Shown piece after piece: positions 11,042-23,379 of a stretch of DNA of 64,000 nt (positions are counted from its first letter, which is position 1; each line of letters begins with the position of its first letter). The stretch is taken from contig JAHEWK010000018.1 of assembly GCA_020740775.1 (NCBI GenBank), positions 310,001 through 374,000 on the forward strand, given 5' to 3'. A program made the translations under genes and the position numbers. Source of the DNA: Ilyonectria destructans. Taxonomy: Eukaryota > Ascomycota > Sordariomycetes > Hypocreales > Nectriaceae. The notes under the pieces were generated by a model. The model was not told where the DNA came from and searched no databases. It worked only from the letters and a program-made list of their open reading frames with translations.

Positions 11042-11287
11042 TTATATATACTGTTCCTTAACCTCTGCAGCAACTAGAGATATATTATATTGAGCCTGAA
11101 TATTAGGAAATCCAATACTTATAATAAAATCACCGTATAGCCTCACCCAGATGCCAGGCCTCTTCCTCTTGCTGTATTTCTCAAGATAACTAAGTCGGTC
11201 TGCCTTAAAGACCTTATATTTATAGTCTATAAGGGCTACCTTAGCGATAACACTCTGGATATTAGTAATAGCTTCTAGAGTCAGCAA
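11042..11287 (-). pseudogene. Pogo transposase C-terminal piece
   Basis: 81 codons matching the plus-strand ORF at 16920-17261: shared Leu-Glu-Ala-Ile, Ala-Asp-Arg-Leu-Ser, Glu-Lys-Tyr, Gly-Asp-Phe-Ile and Asp/Asn-Ile-Gln-Ala-Gln. It is the post-catalytic tail of the transposase, kept open by chance among stops. Confidence 0.75.
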
Positions 11288-12866
11288 GCTTATAACCTGC
11301 TGGTAACACTTAAAGATATATTCTATCTGATCTTATATATCTTAAAAGTAAGTTTCTCTAGATAATAGCTTTAAGATAGAGAGATAGATTGCTTTTTGCT
11401 ATTACTGCTACTTAGTAAGGATATATTTAATTATAGGCCCTGATAATATTGGCTAAATACTGGCCTTTTTAAATTCTAATATAATATTATATTTTATAAA
11501 GCTAGCTATATAGACTGACTTAAAAGCAGTTATAAATTATAAGCAGTTAAACTTTAGGTTGCCTTCTTAAATAGACTTTTAAAGTGCCTTTTAATATATA
11601 TTCTTAAGGGGCTGAAAAATACTAATATTAAGAGGCTGCATAAGATATATTAAATATAACGGCAGGATGTAGATTATAATATCAAATTGAATATAATATT
11701 TAATAGACTTAAACCCTAAATAGCTAGAGAAGCTATTAATAATAAGGAGGCAATAGATTTTCTCTTTTTTCTTATAAATTGCTGGAGGTACAGCTAACTG
11801 ATTATATAGGTAGATAATATTATAAAGCTACTTATTATATTTAAACTAATAGGCAAGAGAGATTTCTTTTACTTTAGTCTTTAAAGAAGTAAGCTAGAAA
11901 AGGATATTAAAGAAATAAAGCTATTTTAAGGTAATCTATTAGTTACTAAAGCTGGTATCTAACTGTATAAACTGCATACTTAAAATAGTATTAATTAAGG
12001 CTTAAAACTCAATTAGTAATATCTTAAAGATAAGCTAAGAAGGAATACTAATTCTAAGGGTATTTATAGCTCCAATTTAGGTATAGAACTTACAGTTTAA
12101 TAGATTAATAACTTTAGGGCGTTTAGAGTAAGTTATACAGTAGATAAGAATCTAAATATATTCTTAAAAGTATCCAATATATATACTATATTTATCTTTA
12201 TTCCAGATCTCTAAAAAGCCAATATTATAATTAATAATAATATTATTAAGGTCAGAATAAAAGTTATTAATATCTTTAATATTAGAAACTTTAAATACTT
12301 TATATACCTTATCTACAGCCTTAAGGAATATCTTTTAAAGCTCAGGATAATACTTATAGAACCTAAGATACTAATTCTTTAATAATTCAGTCTTTTTAAT
12401 ACCTCTAGAATATAGAAACTCTAGAGTGGCATCTTTAATTTATAATCTTTCAGCCGGAAAGCCAGATATTTCCAGCTATAAGATAAAGACAGCTAGAGCT
12501 GCATCTTCAGCGGCTGTCAGTATTACAGGCCGGCTGCAGCAGAGGGGGGAACTATACGATAATAAAGCTGAATTAATAATCTTTTGAATAGTCTCTCTAG
12601 AAGCTGGCAATTGGGCCGCAAGGGTATATATTGAGGGTATTAATAGAGTCTCTTTTGCGGCCCTTTATGTGTTATAAGGCATATTTGGATTGACTGCTGC
12701 AAGTACATTCCTTCGCAGCTCGGCCCGGGATTTCTCTAAGGCATTCTTTGGAGGCTATTTATGCCTAGAATCGGTGTATCGAGGTAGCATTTTGATATTG
12801 CATAACGATAAACTGAAATTCGTCAATTTGGGTGTATTTTTATATGTATTTTGATGATACTAATGC

Positions 12867-12963
12867 AAAAAGTGGGTGACAACGATTAAAGGACCTAATA
12901 AGGGTTTTTGGGACCAACCTCGGGACGAGGTTGGTAGGCGGCTGGCCCCACAATGCCAACGGG
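12867..12963 (-). repeat. Right terminal inverted repeat of the pogo element
   Basis: Partner of 10135-10231. Followed by TA at 12964-12965. The fortuitous plus-strand ORF starting at 12876 runs through it and is not a gene. Confidence 0.95.
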
Positions 12964-13200
12964 TATATATGTATTGTGACTTGTGGCCTGGAAATCGGTC
13001 GACCCGCTTGATGCAGGTCGCCGTTGTTCCCGACATGTCAGGCTGCAAATTTCAGTTTAACGTATCGTTATCGATGATTGCTCACGAGCTAGGGTTTAAG
13101 GTTATAACTGACAGAGAACCGGGGCGTTCAGTCAAGAGATATATCCCTGGCGTGTATGGCAACTACACGTTCCAGCGAAATACATCAATTACAACTAGAC

Positions 13201-13380
13201 TTAACATTGGTCATTCTGAACTTGAAAGCCTCTCAGCGCTTCCGGTGAGCCTGAGATCGCTTCGGCTGGGCTTGAATAAAAACACAGCACATCAGCGACG
13301 GCATCGCCTCGGCCTCCCTCGCCACCTCGTCCGCCTCGCCCACCGTGGCCTCCCTGGCCCCCTTCTCCCCCTTGCTTCAT
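13201..13380 (-). CDS. Small glycine-rich ORF, probable gene fragment
   Basis: A 59-codon minus-strand ORF from ATG at 13380. The frame is open upstream to a TAG near 13420, reading Ser-Pro-Lys-Tyr-Arg-Leu-Asp before the Met. It encodes a run of Gly-Gly-x units including Gly-Gly-His-Gly-Gly and then a short non-repetitive tail. It resembles the repeat tails of the glycine-rich ORFs at 9414-9842 and 13810-14376, and may be the 3' exon of a third member. The large plus-strand ORF over it (12876-13499) starts inside the transposon and is judged a shadow. Confidence 0.35.
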   Translation of the reverse strand: MKQGGEGGQGGHGGRGGRGGEGGRGDAVADVLCFYSSPAEAISGSPEALRGFQVQNDQC

Positions 13381-13809
13381 GTCTAATCTGTACTTGGGGG
13401 ATACCAGATTTTCAACCTACCCGGTCTGCCGTGTGCTTCAGGCGGGCTGACCTGGACGCCTTCCACCCTGCATCCTGCAATCCTGCAATACATATGTAAT
13501 AGAATCACATCAGCGGGCGCATCCGTGATGAGAAGTAGGTGGTGTGATTATGTCACATCTTCTGAACTCGTCCAAGGCCATATGATGTGTAACTGACCTC
13601 GAGCTTCCTTCTTCGCTCCAGACCTCGCTTCTCCTCTGCATCCCCTTCCCGTAGATTTTATTATTACATCCGCAGGTCTATTTATTACTCCTCTGGTTTC
13701 AAATGAGAGGATTCTCGCCGTTTGCCAATTATTATCCCTCCAAATTCAATGTTTTCCGGCGAAACCTTGTTCTGTTATAGCCCAGTTACCTTGGTAAACC
13801 CGCCACACA
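13381..13809. promoter_or_regulatory. Region upstream of the second glycine-rich gene
   Basis: No gene. It contains CT-rich leader-like sequence in the last 150 bp before the ATG at 13810. Confidence 0.3.
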
Positions 13810-14376
13810 ATGACCTCCGAGCATAAAGTCAAGTTCAAGTCCACCATCAAGGACAAACAGAGTGCGCAAGCCTCTTCTACTCGCATACACGTTTTACTAA
13901 CCACGAGAACTAGGTCAAGACGTGTATGACACGTTCGATGCCTCAAGGGCCAGAGGCGAAACAATCGCAGTATTCGTAGCCTGGTAACGGCCCAATACCA
14001 ACTCCCCGGCCAGGTCAAGCCGTTCCGCGGCGATACGGAGCTCAAGATGCTTAACATGCGTCTAGAGGAGCTGTTCATGGCGGCCCAGGACACGCTCCTG
14101 GTCGAGTTCGACTCCACCTCCACAACCGGCGCGGGCGGACACGGCGGGGGTGGTGCTGGCGACAAAGGGGCTTTTGCGAAGGGCGGGTTTGGCGGGGGAG
14201 GGGGGGTCACGACGGGGGATGTGGATGGGGGCCATGGCCATGGCGGCAATGCCGAGGGCTATGGTAAGGGCGGCGATGGGATTGGGGGGCCGGCAAATGC
14301 AGGTGCGGGATGGGAGGGATGGGCTACAGGTGGAAGTGGTGTAGGGGGCAGTGCGACATTACCCCGTGCTAAATAG
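13810..14376 (+). CDS. Glycine-rich repeat protein, spliced
   Basis: Proposed exons 13810-13861, 13914-13969 and 14014-14376 give 156 residues in frame. Intron 1 (52 bp) has an ideal TTTTACTAAC branch; intron 2 is only 44 bp with a GTATTC donor and is less certain. The start context is ACACAATGACC. The first roughly 70 residues are charged and non-repetitive (two Lys-rich segments, then Arg-Leu-Glu-Glu-Leu-Phe). The rest is glycine-rich with His, including Gly-Gly-His-Gly-His-Gly-Gly-Asn-Ala-Glu-Gly, the same unit as in the membrane protein at 9414-9842. Unlike that protein it has no transmembrane helix, so the two could be soluble and membrane partners sharing a repeat module; that is inference. 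Confidence 0.6.
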
Positions 14377-14537
14377 GATGTGGAGGACTGTGTCTCTATT
14401 CGTCTTTACAGCTCAGAGTGGGCTGCGCCTATATTCAGCAATTAATTCCTTACTTTGATTCCTTTTAGAGCTTGCGCATCATCATACGATTGCATAGTTG
14501 CCCCAATTGTGTTCTCAATTACACATCCGGTTAAGTG
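14377..14537. other. Short intergenic stretch
   Basis: Nothing recognised. It ends at the transposase fragment. Confidence 0.3.
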
Positions 14538-14816
14538 TCAATCCCTCTTGATGTTCTTCTGGGTTATAGCAGCAAGGTAAGCAGCTTTAAAAGCGATAAA
14601 GAACTCGACTTTGGTGATATGGGTAATGTGTGACTTGATGAAGTCCTCGATCGCTGCACCGTACGCCCGCTTTGATACACTAAAATGCGCAACATCAAGT
14701 AGCTGGAGGAGGTGTGATGCGTGGGCAGGTAGGCAGATCGTATTAATCTTTCTGTTCTTAAAGGAGGCTCCAAACTCAGCTAATATGTAGCTCCCGTGCC
14801 CGTCGAGTACTAACAT
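14538..14816 (-). pseudogene. Pogo-type DDE transposase fragment
   Basis: The ORF opens with Leu-Val-Leu-Asp-Gly-His-Gly-Ser and later Cys-Leu-Pro-x-His-x-Ser/Thr-His-Leu-Leu-Gln-x-Leu-Asp-Val. This is the second catalytic Asp block of DDE_1 (pogo/Fot1) transposases. It continues through Thr-Lys-Val-Glu-Phe-Phe and then loses similarity at Lys-Arg-Asp. An in-frame TGA lies just before the ORF. It is on the opposite strand to the transposase pieces at 16560-17640, so it belongs to a separate insertion. Confidence 0.8.
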
Positions 14817-16559
14817 TCAAGAGACACCTTTTGTCTATGATGCAGTGTATTTGTCGAAATGTTTGATTCATGTTAGGCAAATCTCGTTGTCCGTCCGCCA
14901 ATTAGAAGTAGGTTTAACAACTTAATCCTCCGGGAGGTCGCCCTCTATGTACTAGTTGGCGACGTGGTGGGCGCCCTAGACCATGAGAAACGGCAGAAGA
15001 CACCACCTTTCGGTATTGATACATTCGTTTGCCGTTGCCCATTCCCAATTACCTGACTTGACCTATATACCTTATTTACGTCGATGAGCACGTGTAACTA
15101 CCATAATGGAGCAGATAATGCCCATCATATTGCGTCGGCCGAGACAGATCTACCTCCGGCATCTCTAAGTTGCCAGCGCAATCTCTATCTATTGATGCTG
15201 GACACCTCGCCTATGCATGCTGCGCTCATCATTTCTGATACTTTCAATTATTGAATGACTTTTTTTTCAATCTGTGGATATATTGCATTAACCTCACGCG
15301 TTATCTCTAAAGGTTACGTCTTGCCTCCATCTCAATTCTTTCTCAGACCTCTCACAGACCAGCAACAAACAAAATGTTGATGCATTAATTCACTCAATCA
15401 ACCGATGGGGATACCATTCGTGCTCTAGCTTTTAAGTATAACGGGGGCCTATCTCGTCAGGCTTCCCGTCGAGCCGGCCGCCCATGGTGTCTGAGACATG
15501 ATTTGCAGTGAGGTCTATCCACGTGGTAAATCTCACCTGTATATTTCCTCCACCCTGTTTGGGACTGACATAGTGTGCGTAGAGATGTGCAGGACCATAC
15601 GAACATTCCTATCCCTCGAGTATACGCGCACGGCCGTAGTCGACTCTGACGAGATACTTCAGCGTATTAAATGTCCCTAGTTTCAGATTACATTAATGGC
15701 CAGCCCCTCGCAACCACAAAAAGGGTTCCTGACAGTTCAGAAGAACACCTGCATCGGTTACTTCTTCGGCAAAGTTGTCGATATATTTTCCCACCTATGT
15801 AGGCTGAGATTCCCGCAAGGAGGCTTATATTAATCTCCAATGAGACATGTTGAATTCAGAACCTATTGTAGACTCTTATATTTCGTCAGAAAGAAATCTT
15901 TATCCGCTAATTAACTTTGGGTTCGAATTTGGACAGAAAATTATCGGTGCCTTTTTAATGTACAGAAATGAACTTCAGGTCGATGGATATACAGCTCCAC
16001 GCTTCATAGCCACCACTGCAAAGGAGTTCTTCAGAGACGAGTATTATTCGCTTAGACACACGTTGAATGTAGGTTCCTAAGATCTCAGTCGAGAGGAGGC
16101 TGAGCGTGAAGAGTTTGCGCTTTATGCCTTAGACTTTGAGGAGGCTTAAAAGATATTTGGAGCAGAGCCTGATATGAGGACTCTTTCTAGTTGATAATAT
16201 TATCGGGGCTGACAGACTTTATAACTGCAGTGTTATTAACTAGGAGTTCTTAGTTACAGTCCTACAACGTACTGTCCTACCCCTGCTCTAGATAGTTAGT
16301 TATGAAACTGGATTAGTGCTTGCTGAAATTAATATTTCATCCGATTTAATAAGCATCCTACTGTTATGGAAACAACTATCGTCTAGTTACTCTCACCTTG
16401 GAAAGACTGGGATTTTCGAGACGATATTAGGTGGCTGATAGCTTAAACGGTACATACTTCTAAACCTATCTACCTGCAATCTACGATGAATCTTACGATA
16501 ATATAGTCTCTAATTTCTTTAAACGTTCTAAGAATAAGAAGCTATAAGAAAGATTAAAG
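14817..16559. other. Mosaic of decayed sequence without a clear gene
   Basis: Mixed composition. The plus ORF 15847-16080 (77 codons, continuing in frame past a stop with an acidic Glu-rich stretch to about 16145) and 15498-15680 look protein-like but match no family I know. From 16150 to 16560 the frames are broken by many stops. The left end of the pogo copy ending at 18078 should lie here, but no inverted-repeat partner was found. Confidence 0.4.
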
Positions 16560-17640
16560 TGGTAGCTGTATACCTCTAACTAGTACACTTAATATCTTAA
16601 GGATAAAAACCTATCTAATAAAGGAATAATGTGGTAATAAATACACAGGTGAACGATAGAGATATAAGTAAAGCTGCAGTAGTTATTTCGAAACTGCTTT
16701 CAAGAAAATATACAAAGCTGGCTTTATAGCGCACAACATCATGTCAGGCTTCGAGAAATCCGGTATTTGGCCCACAACTCCAAAGCCTTTTATCGCCCGC
16801 GACCGCATCATCGCTAAGCAGCGGCAACAGCGGAAGACAATCCACCCATCTGTTCTCGAGACGCTGCCTGCAGAAACTCACTTGTAGGATACTCAAGATC
16901 ATAGAGAGCGGATCTATGAGTGGTAACAGCAGGTCATGAGCTCACTAACCTAGAAGCTATCATCAATGTCCGTAACGTTATTGCCGAGGCAGCCTTGATG
17001 CATCGAGAACGTGAGATATTTTCAGCAGACCGGCTTAGTTGGATAGAGAAATACGGCAAAAGGAAAAAGACCGGTCAACTCATTAGGCCAAGTGGTGATT
17101 TCATCACAAGCTTTGGATTTTCCGATATTCAGGCTCAACACAAGGCATCGTTAGCAGCGGTAGAAGTCGAGCAACAACGTTCACAGCTACGATCAAGCAA
17201 ATTAATGATTCTTCAAGAGGTGAAGACTCTCAAGGCTCTATGGCTCTATGGCGGGAGATAATGAGTCCCGAAGAGTTGAAGATCTGCCAAGACCAATGTG
17301 GAATCAGTGGCTTGATAAGACCAACAACCGTGACCGATATCTAGATCTTGAGGCTCATCGAAAGGAACAAACCGATATCCTAAGCCAATGACCAAGGAAG
17401 TCATTTTCTAAAGCTCAAGAACAAGCATGCCGTGCCACAAGACCGACTATCGCGATGGATCAAAGTGCCTGGCCGACAGCGACGATGAGGTCGAATTTAC
17501 AGCTATCGGACCGTTCGAAGATAATGACGATGATGACATTGAGCTCGAAGGACTTAACGACCTAGGCGGCAAGGTTATTCCTGACCTGGAAATGACACCA
17601 GGGATAACCTCCTCGCCCAGATCCGGTTGATGACCCAGTT
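16560..17640 (+). pseudogene. Pogo-like transposase C-terminal half
   Basis: The plus strand reads, with stops, a stretch containing Gly-Phe-Ile-Ala-His-Asn, Gly-Phe-Glu-Lys-Ser-Gly-Ile-Trp-Pro and then a basic Gln-rich region, typical after the last catalytic residue of pogo transposases. It continues into ORF 16920-17261, which aligns with 11042-11287, and into an acidic stretch at 17427-17630. Stops include TAG after Thr-His-Leu near 16887. It is less mutated than the complete copy at 10.1-13 kb. Confidence 0.7.
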
Positions 17641-17814
17641 GACGATAGCAGCACAACACTACAACTACCTATCACTAACCAAGTATATCCAGTTATCAGC
17701 ATATAAACAACATCATAAAGGAGTTTCGTAAGCAACAGGAAATTAAGGCAGCGGGGGCAATATATAGTTAATATGGTTATAAGCGGCAGCTAAAAGCAGG
17801 CCACTTGACCAGGC

Positions 17815-18078
17815 AGCTCAATTGCGGCCAAAAATGCGATTTCCGCTATTTTCTATCAATGTGTTCATTTTCTTTCAACTATTTCATGCCTTTCCAACGA
17901 GCCTATTCACGGCTTCATTATTTTTATAATGACTGCGTCGCAGAGTCTGAAAGATCATGATCGCGAAATAGTTGATTTCACAGCGTAATGTGGGCCAATT
18001 TTGTTGACACAGGTTTTCGGCCCAACTGAGGGACGAGGTTGCTATGCGGTCATAGCCCACACTATCAACGGGCAGAGT
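17815..18078 (+). mobile_element. Right end of a second pogo-family element
   Basis: The reverse complement of this stretch matches the left subterminal part of the complete element (10231-10430), including GATCATGATCTTTCAG and GCTCGTTGGAAAG. Its end reads CAACCTCGTCCCTCAGTTGG on the reverse strand and terminates in CAACGGG at about 18078. The flanking dinucleotide is CA, not TA, so the end may be mutated. The left end is not found. Confidence 0.7.
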
Positions 18079-18109
18079 GCTCTGTGTTCGCCAAAAGCTT
18101 AATAATATT

Positions 18110-18500
18110 GTGCTTCTGCTTCTAGTGGGAGCAAATGCTATCCCTTAGCGATACTAAAGCCGCTCTCATAGGTTATTAGGGCGGCGTAGGAGAACAGGAA
18201 GCCGAGCGAATACTTCTGAAGACCTCGCGTACCATCCTGGGCGCACCTTAGGCGCCGACCTCATAGCCAGAGCAGCCGCACTTCCCTCTGTAGGAAGAAT
18301 ATTCTAACGTCCGGTCCGTTGTCCAGACGAGATGCATGTCCATTCGCTCCGTGACGAAGACATCCTGGCCGAGCTAGAGCTGGTGGTTCGGTGAAGGCGG
18401 TGGCATGGGCAGACCCGAGACCCAGAACGAGCTGTAGATGCGAGTCAGCCTGCAGATTGAGGCCCTTCTCGATGCAGGCCTTGACACGTCGACACACAGC
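18110..18500 (-). pseudogene. Decayed DUF6601-like gene
   Basis: One frame reads Tyr-Ser-Ser-Phe-Trp-Val-Ser-Gly-Leu-Pro-Met-Pro-Pro, a TAG, then Gly-Gln-Asp-Val-Phe-Val-Thr-Glu-x-Met-Asp-Met-His-Leu-Val-Trp-Thr-Thr. Further on, another frame reads Ser-Leu-Gly-Phe-Leu-Phe-Ser-Tyr-Ala-Ala-Leu-Ile-x-Tyr-Glu-Ser and, after a TAG, His-Leu-Leu-Pro. From memory these match blocks of a fungal protein family listed as DUF6601, function unknown. Between them the expected middle is missing and the frame changes, so the gene is deleted, shifted and carries nonsense codons of CAG-to-TAG type. Confidence 0.5.
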
Positions 18501-19200
18501 GGCCAAGTCACCCCAGATCACGTCACCACTCTATGCAGTACAATGAGGAAAACATACTCATATGCCAGGGCTGCTGCGGCGGGCTCCAACTGGGGGCCGA
18601 GCTTTCGAGCGGCACCTTCGCCAAGAACACCAGGTTACTGGAGGCGTGGTTGGACGGAGTGACTGGAACGAGTAACTCCGTAACCTCCCAGCTGATGAAT
18701 CTGCGCTAGAGAAAGGAAAGCTCGCTTGCCCACTGTACCCCACTGTACCCCGGCCGGGCCTTCTCCTGCCGTTGCTCCACTTCCGGCGCACTGATCTAAA
18801 ACAGGCTACACCTGGTTGTATGGCCCACCCCAGGCTTCATTGCATCAATATGAGAGGTATTTGTAGTACAGCTGACTGCAGTAATTCTGCCTATAGGAAT
18901 ATTAAAGTAGGTCATTATTTGACTTTTATTCTCCGGCCACATAAGCTTATTTCTGACCACCCATTCCTACCTTGCAGCTCTGCGGCCTGAGTTGGTGTGG
19001 TCTTGTATTATCGAAAGCCCCCTGCCCGGGAGGGACTGACGAGATATAGCATGTCTCATTGCGTAACCCAATAGGCGAACAACACCAACATATATTAACC
19101 TTATTGACGTATCTTGGTTTCTTTTAGCTATCCAGCTGAGGAGTATTTCTAGCGACGCCAGAATGGTATTATATTGCAGTAAGGACTGCAAGAAAGAGGG
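18501..19200. other. No clear gene
   Basis: Unique DNA at first, becoming AT-rich towards 19200. Short ORFs on both strands lack recognisable motifs. Confidence 0.35.
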
Positions 19201-22200
19201 GGGGTAAGTAAAGATGCAAAAGGGAGTATGCTCTGAGCTTAAGAGTAGTTGGCACTTTAGTTTTCTCTTTTTTTATTATACTTCTCTTATTCTTAACTGC
19301 TGCAGCTGTATCTTCTTAAGAGATATAACTAGAAAATTTAAATATACCTTTAAGTTTATATTATTTATTTTTAAAATAATTAAAAATACTACTTACTTAC
19401 TGTATAGTTTATACTTAATAATAAAGAATATATCTTAATTAAGCTAAGTTTCTTTTTTATAAAATATAGTTACTATATTTATACTTTTAAAATTAAGATA
19501 ATTTATAAATACTTACTAGCTATTAATACTAAAAAAGTAATATACTAACTTATTTAAAAGTTATATAATATCTATAAATTTATTTAAATAGCTTTAATTA
19601 CTATATAATAATATTATAAAGAAAATATAAATAAAAGGTTATATTTTATAAAGTAGTTTTAAATAGAGAATAAAATCTAAGTTAATTTGAGAAATTTTAA
19701 ACCTTTTAACTTTTAAAAAAACTAAAATAACTATATTAAAAATATAATATTACTAAAGTTATTAATTTATATATAGTAAAGCTTAATATACTTAGTATAA
19801 TTTATTTGTAATTCTATATTAACTTATTAAAAAAAGTATAAAAAAACTCTCTTTTTAATTAAAAAAAGAATAAATATATAACCTTTATTAATATATATAT
19901 AGAATAAAGATAAATTTGAAGTTAAAAAGATTTTATATATTTATTAAAAGCAGTATAAATATAGTATATTCTATTAGACTTTAATATATTAATATAAATA
20001 TAAAAATCTAATTTAAGAATCTATTAATTTAGTATAAAAACTTAAGACTTTAAATTAATATAAAGCTTATTATAGCTTTATTAATACTATAAATAAATTA
20101 TATAGTAAATATAATATACTAAAAAAAAGAGAATAATAAATATATAAAGTTATAAATTAAATAGGTATTATAGTAAAGATATAGCTAAATAGTAATAACT
20201 TATTTATTTTACTTTATTTTAGAAGTATAAATATACTAGCTATATAAAAACCTAATTATAAAATAAAAAGATATAGTATTAAAGTAAAGAGAGTATAATA
20301 AAGATATAGTAATAGTAAAAGTAGAAGTAGAATTATTTCTTATTTTTTTATTCTTCTTTTTATTAATAATAAGGTTATTTAAAAAAGAGATAGAGTTAAT
20401 ATAAATAAATAATAAGATTTTATTAATAAAGTAAAATAAAATACTCTAAAGAGTATTAATAATATTAAATTAAATTAAAAGAAATATAATAGCTAGATAT
20501 TATAACTATATAGTATATTTATCTTTAATTTAAACTTTATTAATAGTAGTAATAATAAAAGTAAATTAAGTTTATATTACTTTATTTCTATAGAAGATAT
20601 AATAAAAAATATTTTTAATAGCTTTATAAATAGAAATCTTTAAAATATTAATAGAGTTATAGTAAAACTATAATTAAGTACTTATAGTCTTAATAATATA
20701 CTTATTAATAAAGAAGTTCTTATACTTATTAATAGCTAGAAATAAATAGTTAAATATAGTATAATACTTTTTAAATAGTTAGTTATAGTATATTAATAGT
20801 ATAAATAGAGATTAAAAAGAAATATACTTACCTTAATATATAGCTTATTATTATCTATATAATAAGTATATTTATTAAATAAAGCTAATTAAAGTTTTAA
20901 TAAAAAGCTAACTGTAAAGTTATAAGTAACTTATATTTAAACTTAGTTTTATAAAAAAACTAAAGTAGTAGTAAAAATATTCTTACTTTTATAATAAAAA
21001 GTAGTATTAAGATATAAAGCTATAATATTAACTAGATATAAATTATAATTAATAATATTAAATAGTAAGTTAATAGTAATCTAACTTAAATAACTAAAAT
21101 ATAAAAAAGAATTTATACTATATTTATAAAAAAGGCAGAAGAAATACTTAAAAATAGATACTATTTAAGAATTAGTAATAAAATAGTAATAAAGATATAG
21201 AAAGTTAGAAAATAAAAAAAATAAAAATAAACTTATATTAATTATTATAAAGTTAAAAAAGAGAAAAAGTTCTTTTTAAAAGTAATAAAAGTAGAATTTA
21301 AATAACTATAAAGCTAAAAGTTATAAGTATAATTTAAAAATAATAGAAATTGTATTTCTTATTATCTTTAAAAATATTAATTATAGATAAATACCTTATT
21401 TTAAATAAGGTATAATATTAAGAGGCTTTTAACTATATAGTAATATAGAGTAACCTTTTTATAATAAAGTATATACTTAATACTATAACTATATTTTCAG
21501 GTATAATATACTAAAAACAGTTTTCTAAATTAAACTATATTATTAATAATACTTACTTAATTAAGCTATATAAATTACAGCTGCTATTAAGCTATATAAA
21601 CCTAATTTAATTAAAATAATAAAACTCTAAAGAAAGAGAGATATATTAAAAATTAAGCTTAAAGTAAAAATTAAACTAAAGTTTAATTTAAAAAAATTAA
21701 TATTTAGTTATACTATAAATATATAGAGTTTTTATAGTAACTTTATAATAAGATTCTTTTTTCTTTTTTTCTTTTTAACTTAAGATATTTAATTTACTAA
21801 ATTCTTTTATTAAATAGATTTAAAGCTTACTCCTTATAATATTATCTTTATATAATATAATAACTTTTTAAATTAAAACTTAAATATCTTTTTATTTATT
21901 ATTTTAATAAATTTTTAGCTTTTTCTATTTAAATTACTATTTTAAAAGTTTTTAATTAACCTTAATAAAGTAACTTTCTTTATTTAAATAAAACTAAAAT
22001 TAATATTTATTTATACTCTATAGATTTAGTTAAAGATAGATAGTACTTCTATACTATAGAAATAAGAGAAAAACTATAGAAATTAAATAAAAACCTTTAT
22101 TCTTTTATTAAACTTAAGTTAGATCTTTATTAATATTATATTATTTAAGAAAATAATTCTTCTATTAAAACTGAAAATATCTCTTAATCTATAGAAATAG

Positions 22201-22960
22201 ATTACTATATATATAGTAGAGGCTATATATCTTTAAGCTAATTATATAATTAAAATTAATATTAATAACTTAAACTTTTTATAAATTAACTTTATTATTA
22301 TTATTAAGAAATAAATTATATTTAATTATATTATATAATAAAATAAATAGCCTAAAAGTTTATATTTAATAAGAAATTCTTAATATTTTTAATATTTATT
22401 TCTTTTTATATTATTATTAAGATTATATAAATATTTAATATTATATTACTATCTATTTTAAAATATTTAATATATTATACTATTTTTAAAAAAAGCTTTA
22501 TAAATAATTATAATTATAATAAAAATTAAAAAGTTAAATAATTATTAAAAAAAATTAGCTGTTTAATAAAAAATATTAATTTTTTTTATATTATATTACT
22601 TAAAATAAAATTATATTTTAAAATTATTATTTATAAATAGCTAAGTTAATTATAATTAGTAAAATTAAAGTTAAAAAAGTTTAATTAAAGCTTATAGTAA
22701 AGATTAATATATAATAATTTTATTATTTAGTTATTTTTTTTTAATATTAAGTATAGTATTAAATATTTATTTTTATTATTTAAAAAATACTATATAACTT
22801 TAATCTATTTTATAATATTAAATAAAGTTAAAAAGAATAAAAATAAAAATAAAAAAGTAATTAATAATATTATTTAGTTAGTATATTTCTACTATAATAA
22901 TATAATTAAGTATAATAAGATAAGGGATTTAGTAAATATATATATAACTTATAAAGTAAT
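19200..22960. repeat. AT-rich RIP block
   Basis: About 3.75 kb with hardly any open frame. Nearly all surviving C precede T and nearly all surviving G follow A; CA, TG and CG are very scarce. This is the end state of RIP on a repeated element. No terminal repeats or protein motifs remain readable, so the element class is unknown. Confidence 0.85.
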
Positions 22961-23379
22961 TAAGCTGTAGCAGAGCGAGGAATTCCAGCTTCTAATAATA
23001 GACACTGGTGAATACATTGGGGGTTTAATCTCAGAGATACTAAAGTGCGTTAATTGAGTCCTTAAGTCGCACGCATCTATTGTACTTTCATAGTATGACA
23101 ATATCAGGTTTGAGAATGAAGAATTCGTCCCGCTTCTGTTGCAGCATAGCCCAGGTCGTTGCGTTTGTGAGATTCTGCATCCCGCTTGAGCAACCTGTTG
23201 GATCGTTGCTTTTACATGAATTATCACTCTTGTTTGCAGAACAATTAGTTTACATCACAAAGGGTCAAAAGAACTAGTGATAGCAGCAGCAGCAGCAGCA
23301 GCAGGAGCAACTAGTAGTAGCATTACGCGGGTTTAGATCACCAATTAACGAGCAATCTAGACAGAAGGAAATCCGAACT
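22961..23379. other. Unassigned unique DNA with AGC microsatellite
   Basis: A short minus ORF (22949-23227) without a known motif. A trinucleotide run (AGC)n lies at about 23281-23303. This stretch is the 3' flank of the C2H2 gene. Confidence 0.5.

Larger units (their letters stand above)
10135..12963 (-). mobile_element. Fot1/pogo-like Tc1-mariner element, full length, RIP-mutated inside
   Basis: A complete 2829-bp element. The 97-bp terminal inverted repeats at 10135-10231 and 12867-12963 differ at only a few positions. They start CCCGTTGG and contain the hairpin ACCAACCTCG-TCC-CGAGGTTGGT. A TA duplication flanks it (10133-10134 and 12964-12965), the Tc1/mariner target. The interior from about 10430 to 12700 is AT-rich with many stops. 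The transposase reads on the minus strand: an N-terminus near 12791, and a C-terminal piece at 11287-11042 aligning with the matching part of the copy at 16560-17640. Terminal repeats escaped the mutation that destroyed the gene. Confidence 0.9.

Noticed and set aside
12876..13499. Plus-strand ORF of 207 codons
   Set aside because: It begins inside the right terminal repeat of the pogo element and ends antisense to the glycine-rich ORF; it cannot be a natural gene as read.
19200..22960. Search for a centromere or replication origin in the AT-rich block
   Set aside because: The composition is explained by RIP-type C-to-T/G-to-A loss, and no conserved centromeric or origin motif can be recognised by eye.
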